Assembly (NCBI GenBank): GCA_964200075.2 | Contig: CAXNAA020000544.1 | Location: 1 to 20,322, forward strand | Length of the DNA stretch: 20,322 bases | Origin: Sphacelaria rigidula | Taxonomy: Eukaryota; Phaeophyceae; Sphacelariales | Direction of reading: 5' to 3' | Shown: one piece after another, positions 15,708 through 20,322 of the stretch | Numbering within the stretch: the stretch's first letter is position 1 | How the letters are laid out: each line of letters opens with the position of its first letter | Notes under the pieces: model-generated | The model's input: the letters and a program-made list of their open reading frames with translations, nothing else | Told to the model about the DNA's origin: nothing | The model's database searches: none | Translations under genes and position numbers: made by a program

Positions 15708-18460
15708 GGTGAGGGGAGGGGGGGTGTACTCATTTGTTGCTTGCCTTAGCCGTTTGACCATTGACGACGCATCCCCTCCGAGACAGAGCACCGTTCCTAC
15801 CCGTAATGGAGTCATCTCCCACATTTCGGTGCTCATCACATCGAATCCCCGTCCTGTCTGGCCCTCTTTGGCCACCATCTATCTCCTAGTATGGCCATCA
15901 TCTTCTCCCTACTGTCTAATGCATCCAACGATTTCATGCCATCTCCGCTTCCTTCCCGCTTTTCCTCCTCTAGCACGCACATTCTGCGACTATATGAGTT
16001 CTACTCTCTATTGCTTTGCCACATCGGTAATGCTGTGCATCTACTCCCTCCTCCACTCGACTACTGGTGCACCTCTCTCTTCTTTCTGGCAAGTCCAGGT
16101 CCCCCGCTCGAAATCGTACTTTCAATTCTTTTGCGGAGTCGATTAGGGCATGCAGATGTGTTTTTATCCCAATGCCCTTTCTCAACCCCCCGTATATCTT
16201 CAGGTATTCTTCCTCGTCTACTTTCCGTCTCAGCGTTTGTTTGTTCCTTCTTTCTATCATGTCGTAATTTTGTCTTGTACCCTCTGCCTTCACCTATGGA
16301 CATTATCTCATCTTGGTATCCTCCCATCTCCTTCCATACGTTCTCGACTACTCTATCCCACTTGACTTCATTCCAGCCTGCCCTTTTGTCATTCTCTTCC
16401 ATACAGTCCCATCAATTATGGCTGGCAATCTCTTTCTCTGTATATTCTTTACGCTGAATTGCCATTCCATTTTCCTCATGTCTCTGTTTCAAGTGGGTAC
16501 ATTCCCAGCTCTCAGTGCTGTATTACTCGGCGTTTTTGAGCATCCAATGCTTCCTTAGCTGCTGTCATTTGTACTGTTTTCAACTTCTCCACCATCTTCG
16601 CGTTCCCCTCCCATAGTTATCCTGCTTAGTCCAGCTTTGGTACAATAATATTACTCAGGGTAGGTCTCTTCATTCTAGTATCTAGGTGCGAATCTCTGAG
16701 GACCACGTCCATCCTGCCCATCTGTGCATTTCCCTCATCTCTCACTTTATTCATGTGTGCATCCCAAGAACAGTTTTTGAGATACCTACGCCAAGGTATG
16801 TATACTGGTCTACGATCGTCAACTCCTTTTTTCCTCACTTCCATTTACTTGAACTCTACCGAGTTCACGTTTTTTTCGTTCAAGACGAGTACCGCGTAGT
16901 TGTATACACTCGCTGTAACTCTTCATTTCCTGGTGTATTGTAGCGCCTTCTCTATTTGCTTCTGTAATCCTTGTTGTGCTTCTGATATCCCCACGAAATC
17001 ATCCGCGAATATCAGTCCTGATACCATAACTTCCTCCACCTTGACCCCTTGCTTTGCTGCCTCTATTGCTATAATCAGGTTATTGATAAACACCTTGAAT
17101 AAATCGGGTGATGATGTACATCCTTGTGCAACTCCTCGTAAAGTACCAAAATATTTCGATATTCCCCCGTCTAGCATCATAACACTGTTGGCACATTCTG
17201 TCGTCTTCTTCACCATTCTCCACATATTTCCTGTGATGCTAATTTCCCACATCTTTCCCCACAACCTGTTTCTCCATACTGTGCCACAGGCCTCTTGTAC
17301 GCCCAAAAGAAACACTACGTTGTCAGCTCGGCGTCGTTCCTACCCTGAATAATCTTACTTAGTGTGTACATGGTCTACGTAACTACGGTTTGGTCTAAAA
17401 CCTGTTTGCCCCTCGCTGATTTTTTCTTTCGTTTCTAGCGTCGTTCCTACTCTATCGCTCAGAGTCTTACAAAACGTTTTCCCCACGGTGCTCAGTAGCG
17501 TTATCCCTCTATAGTCTCCTGGGTCAGCCTCGTCTCCTTTCATGAAAAGGTTGACTACTACTCCTTATTTCCACCTCTTGGGCGTGTACTCGTTCTCCCA
17601 GATCCAGTTACACAACATAACCATCATGATAATCATTCCCTCTCCCCCGTACTTTTGAAATTCATTCACTATTTCGTCTGTCTCTGTTGCCTTTCTCTGT
17701 TGAACTCTCTCTGCAATTCTTCCAACCCAATATCCTCCCTCTTTGATACCTCTGCATTTGCCTCCGCCCATGCACTGATTTCTTTCTCGAATTCCATGTC
17801 GAACTCCGTGGTTGTTTTTGGTGTTCCTGGTTTGGGGTAGTGCTCTGCTAGTACTTCTCTCTTTCCCTTCGAACTACCAACCATTATAGCGTTATATGCC
17901 CGTAGTGTGGCTATCCCCTTGTCCATCTTCCCTGCCTGGTTTCCCATTAGCCCTTTCATCTCTACCCACATCTGTTTCATCCCGCCATCGAAATCCTAAT
18001 TTGCTTTTTTTCATTACATATCCCCATACTCGCTTCTTTTTCTTCTCTACCATATTTTTAACTTCCTTTCGAGCTTTGGTGTACTCCTTCCATTCTAACG
18101 TAGCTTCAGTCGATATGTATTTTGCCTGGGCCTCTCTCATTCCTGTTATAGCCTCTTATACTTCCTCATACTTCCTCATCCCACCATTCTACTGCTCTGT
18201 TGCATACGATCAGTGTCTTCCCTATGACATTATTCGCTGTGTTCTAGACCAGCTGCTCTCATTCTTCTTTAACCTTCGCTCCTGCCCGATTCGTTTCCAT
18301 TTCGGTATCAGCTGTACCTACGATTTACAACAGCTCGGAACATTTCTCCGCATTTTTGGCAATATCCTCTTGGAACTCTTGCTGTTTTCCTTTCCTTTCT
18401 AGGATAAATATTCTCCATTTGTACAACTTCCTACCCCGCCTATTTCTTTTAGCTATATAA
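15708..18460 (-). mobile_element. LINE-A non-LTR retrotransposon, 5'-truncated, decayed
   Basis: About 2.75 kb on the minus strand, from the reverse transcriptase upstream region (near 18460) to a C-rich tail (about 15708-15725). The apurinic endonuclease domain expected at the start of ORF2 is missing, as is any ORF1, so the copy is truncated at its 5' end. The 3' end is unusual: the stop codon at 15730-15732 is followed by gtaca and then C-rich sequence, with no poly(A). Three shorter copies of this same 3' end occur at about 1213, 7690 and 8296. No target-site duplication was identified for this copy. Confidence 0.85.
15730..18457 (-). pseudogene. LINE-A ORF2 (reverse transcriptase polyprotein) pseudogene
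   Basis: Reading the minus strand across frameshifts gives, in order: a basic region (RGRKLYKWRIFI near 18410); AVEWWDEEV then MREAQAKYISTEAT (about 18200-18100); reverse transcriptase blocks GDYRGITLLSTVGKTF and EGQTGFRPNRSYVDH (about 17525-17365); the motif A region FLLGVQEACGTVW (17312-17274); motif B GVAQGC (17135-17118); motif C FADD (17009-16998); a post-RT region NCSWDAHMNKV with VVLRDSHLDTR (about 16790-16665); WDRVVENVWKEMGG (about 16360-16310); DLDLPERRER (about 16110-16075); a C-x-n-H-x4-C type zinc-knuckle-like end, RCGKAIESRTHIVAEC (about 16025-15976); and ILGDRWWP near 15885. In the motif A region the conserved aspartate position is occupied by Gly (LLGV), which would abolish catalysis. 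Many stops and frameshifts, and a deletion after GDSM (near 15839), confirm a dead copy. Clade is not determined. Confidence 0.88.
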
Positions 18461-18499
18461 ATACCGTGCCGAGATGCTAACAAATGAGACCAAAACCGC

Positions 18500-18830
18500 T
18501 CCAAATCGCGGAAGTCACAAAAGCTGAATTTCTCGTCGATGTTCCAGTGTCACGACCCGAATTTGGAGAACACGTGCGAATGGACAATTTCACAGCCATC
18601 ATATGCTGTTTCCTTCTCGCTTATACTTTTGGTGAGAGTGTTCTTCAGAATTCAACCATATGGACCGATTTTAGACGAAAACGTACAGCGCTAGTGATGA
18701 TCCTCAAATGGTCGATTCGCACCTCTTCTCGAAGTTCCGGGTCGTGACTCCCAAACCTCGAGTAAGGAGTCACCAGAGACACTTGTTGTTGCTATCTCCA
18801 GTAGTGGCACCAGCCAGTACAAGCTGGTCT
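18500..18830 (+). repeat. AT-richer dispersed repeat, copy 2
   Basis: This is the partner of 9770-10058 in the same orientation. Matching landmarks are cgacccgaatttggagaaca, gaattcaacc, acgaaaacgtac, gatcctcaaatgg, ctctcc-like and gagtcaccagagacac pieces, and caccagccagtacaagc. About 50 bases present here (around 18600-18645) are absent from the other copy, and they end in a pyrimidine-rich stretch and cag. It could be an insertion or a retained intron-like segment; this is speculative. Confidence 0.48.
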
Positions 18831-18865
18831 GCCAAAGAAGAATGAGAAGTGCCATCGCAACCTTA

Positions 18866-19038
18866 AACGCGGGGTTTTACAAATTCAGGGTAGATTTGTC
18901 TTTAATGATGAGCCTTCGGGACCTTCAAAAGCATCGAAATATCTCCGAATTAAAAATCCGAATGCATTTTCCGACCCTTATATGTGGCCTCGCTCATCCT
19001 AAGAAGAATCCATCCGCAATTCATAAAACTCCCGTGTT
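18866..19038 (+). mobile_element. MITE-like inverted-repeat element, copy 1
   Basis: The left end (cgcggggttttacaaattc) and the reverse complement of the right end (aacacgggagttttatgaat) are imperfect terminal inverted repeats of about 25 bases. The 173-bp body aligns with the reverse complement of 19111-19285 along its length, for example atgtggcctc followed by catcct, and catcgaaa. There is no transposase or coding frame, as expected for a non-autonomous element. No certain target-site duplication was seen. Confidence 0.6.
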
Positions 19039-19110
19039 CATACCGAACAATTTCGATCTCCTTTCATTCCCGTATAAAACTATTATCATTTTTCAGAGTC
19101 CCCTGTCGTC

Positions 19111-19285
19111 AACACGGGATTTAACTTATTGAGGGTGGGTTTTCTTTTAAGGATGAATGAGGCCACACATCACGGCCAGATAGTGCATTTGCTTTTCATT
19201 CGAAAATGTTTCGATGGTTATCTAGGTTTCTAAGGTTCTTCCTCATGAAAGGATCCATCCTTAATTTGTGAAATCCCGTGTGTTT
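19111..19285 (-). mobile_element. MITE-like inverted-repeat element, copy 2
   Basis: This 175-bp element lies in inverted orientation to copy 1, only 72 bp away. The left end is aacacgggatttaactta, and the right end in reverse complement is aaacacacgggatttcacaa. Internal homology with copy 1 supports a shared family and not chance inverted repeats. Confidence 0.62.
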
Positions 19286-20201
19286 ACTGCATGAAGTTCA
19301 AGAGTTCACAGTTCGAAATGTTGCGGGAGCAGGTCGGGTAGGGTATTATACCCTATACCAAGTTCATCTCTCTTTGCCATATGTTTTATTGTTTTCTTCA
19401 GATCTCACAACAGGTACACGTTTCAGAGACCACGCGCTACCGCATCTACTGGGCATCAGTAGTCACCACCTCAGTATTGTGTCTAGGTGTTCGTGTGTAA
19501 ATTTGCACTTTGAAAATCGTGAAAACCGTGGGGGTGAAAAGGGAAACAAGAAGTTTGATTTTTTCGGGGTGCATTTCCCCGCTGTTTTGGGAAAATGTTC
19601 AGAAACTCGTTTGCGGAACAGTTCCATTTACAAGGCTCATCTTTCACTCTCGACCATCAACTCGAGATGGTTTGACACGCAAAAGAAGATCAATTATCAT
19701 ATTGTTCCGTCACATTAGCTTGATCGCTGAAAAATCGTGGTCGCAGAGTGCAAGGCTTTAAAACTCGTGTTTTGGGAAACTAGCAGATCTACGCAGAGAA
19801 AAAAGACACCTCAATACTTTACGAAAAAAAATACCCACATGATGACAGCTAGTTATGGCCGCGACGAGCAGATGAGACACACTCTCCATCGGATAAAGTT
19901 GATACCAATCAACACCAAATTATGCTATAAATGCTTCTAGGCTACACTCTTAGGCTCCACCTTCACCTAAACGAGGGCAGCTCTCCCAAGCGCTGCGTTG
20001 CAGTTCGATGGTTTGTACTTCTCCAAAAAAGAAGCTTGGGGGAAAAGATCAAGCCGCTTCGTTGTCGGAGAAGGCTGAACGCAGAGTCCGAAATGTCCGA
20101 AAGTGTCCGACATCTCTGAAAAAATAGTGTCGATAATAATGGGCCTAAAATAATATTTGTTGGGGGTACAAGTCACAAGTCAAAACGACACCTACGCTCT
20201 G
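19286..20201. other. No supported gene
   Basis: A 146-codon plus frame (19278-19718) starts within the right end of MITE copy 2, has no recognisable motif, and is probably spurious. A small palindrome, agggtattataccct, lies at about 19339-19353. Nothing else is identifiable. Confidence 0.4.
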
Positions 20202-20322
20202 AACACGGGATTTTACGAATTGAAGATGACCATTTTTTGAGGATGAACCTTGGAAACCTTCATGAAACAGCCGATCATCTATGTTGAGGATGGTGCTTTT
20301 CATTGAGGATGAGAACCCGGAG
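20202..20322 (+). mobile_element. MITE-like element, copy 3, cut by window end
   Basis: It begins aacacgggattttacgaatt, the same terminal sequence as copies 1 and 2. It continues with gaggatgaaccttggaaacc, which aligns with the body of copy 2 read in reverse complement. The right terminus lies outside the window. Confidence 0.58.

Noticed and set aside
15708-18460. A functional retrotransposon
   Set aside because: 5' truncation, multiple stops and frameshifts, a C-terminal deletion and loss of the motif A aspartate.

Overview
The window is eukaryotic nuclear DNA. Evidence: simple-sequence repeats, a roughly 142-bp minisatellite, decayed non-LTR retrotransposons (LINEs), small terminal-inverted-repeat elements, GT-AG splice-like signals, and no bacterial-style gene packing. 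The organism cannot be named from sequence alone. The Ala/Gly/Pro-rich open frames, GTT/GGT microsatellites and LINE protein types fit a marine alga or protist (a brown alga or other stramenopile is my guess), but this is weak inference. One 10-N gap (7934-7943) marks a draft assembly.

Layout. 1-470: TTA microsatellite and featureless DNA. 470-1080 (-): C-terminal coding remnant of a LINE (LINE-B). 1213-1312 (-): degraded 3' end of a second LINE (LINE-A). 1414-1475: compound GTT/GGT microsatellite. 1476-5030: mostly featureless, with a TA-rich tract near 3050 and a SINE-like repeat at 3648-3825. 5033-6334: nine-unit minisatellite. 6253-6841 (-): possible GC-rich exon beside the array. 7468-9130: degenerate satellite-like array broken by two 5'-truncated LINE-A ends, a second SINE-like copy and the gap. 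9656-9704: second compound microsatellite. 9770-10058: one copy of a dispersed repeat whose partner lies at 18500-18830. 10202-10349: near-perfect 148-bp palindrome with no spacer. 11140-12519 (-): the best protein-coding candidate, 459 codons with an exact 160-residue internal duplication and one hydrophobic segment. 13.0-14.4 kb (-): two possible short exons. 15177-15325: 75-bp tandem duplication. 15708-18460 (-): 2.7-kb remnant of LINE-A with reverse transcriptase motifs. 18866-20322: three copies of a small inverted-repeat (MITE-like) element.

There is no operon or pathway. The window is mainly a graveyard of mobile elements and tandem repeats with few, uncertain genes. The most informative signals are structural. 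LINE-A copies end a few bases after the ORF2 stop codon in a C-rich tail instead of a 3' UTR plus poly(A). One copy is flanked by a perfect 16-bp target-site duplication inside another repeat. The 10.2-kb palindrome is built from four copies of one 16-bp motif. I found no convincing evidence for a new multi-gene system.
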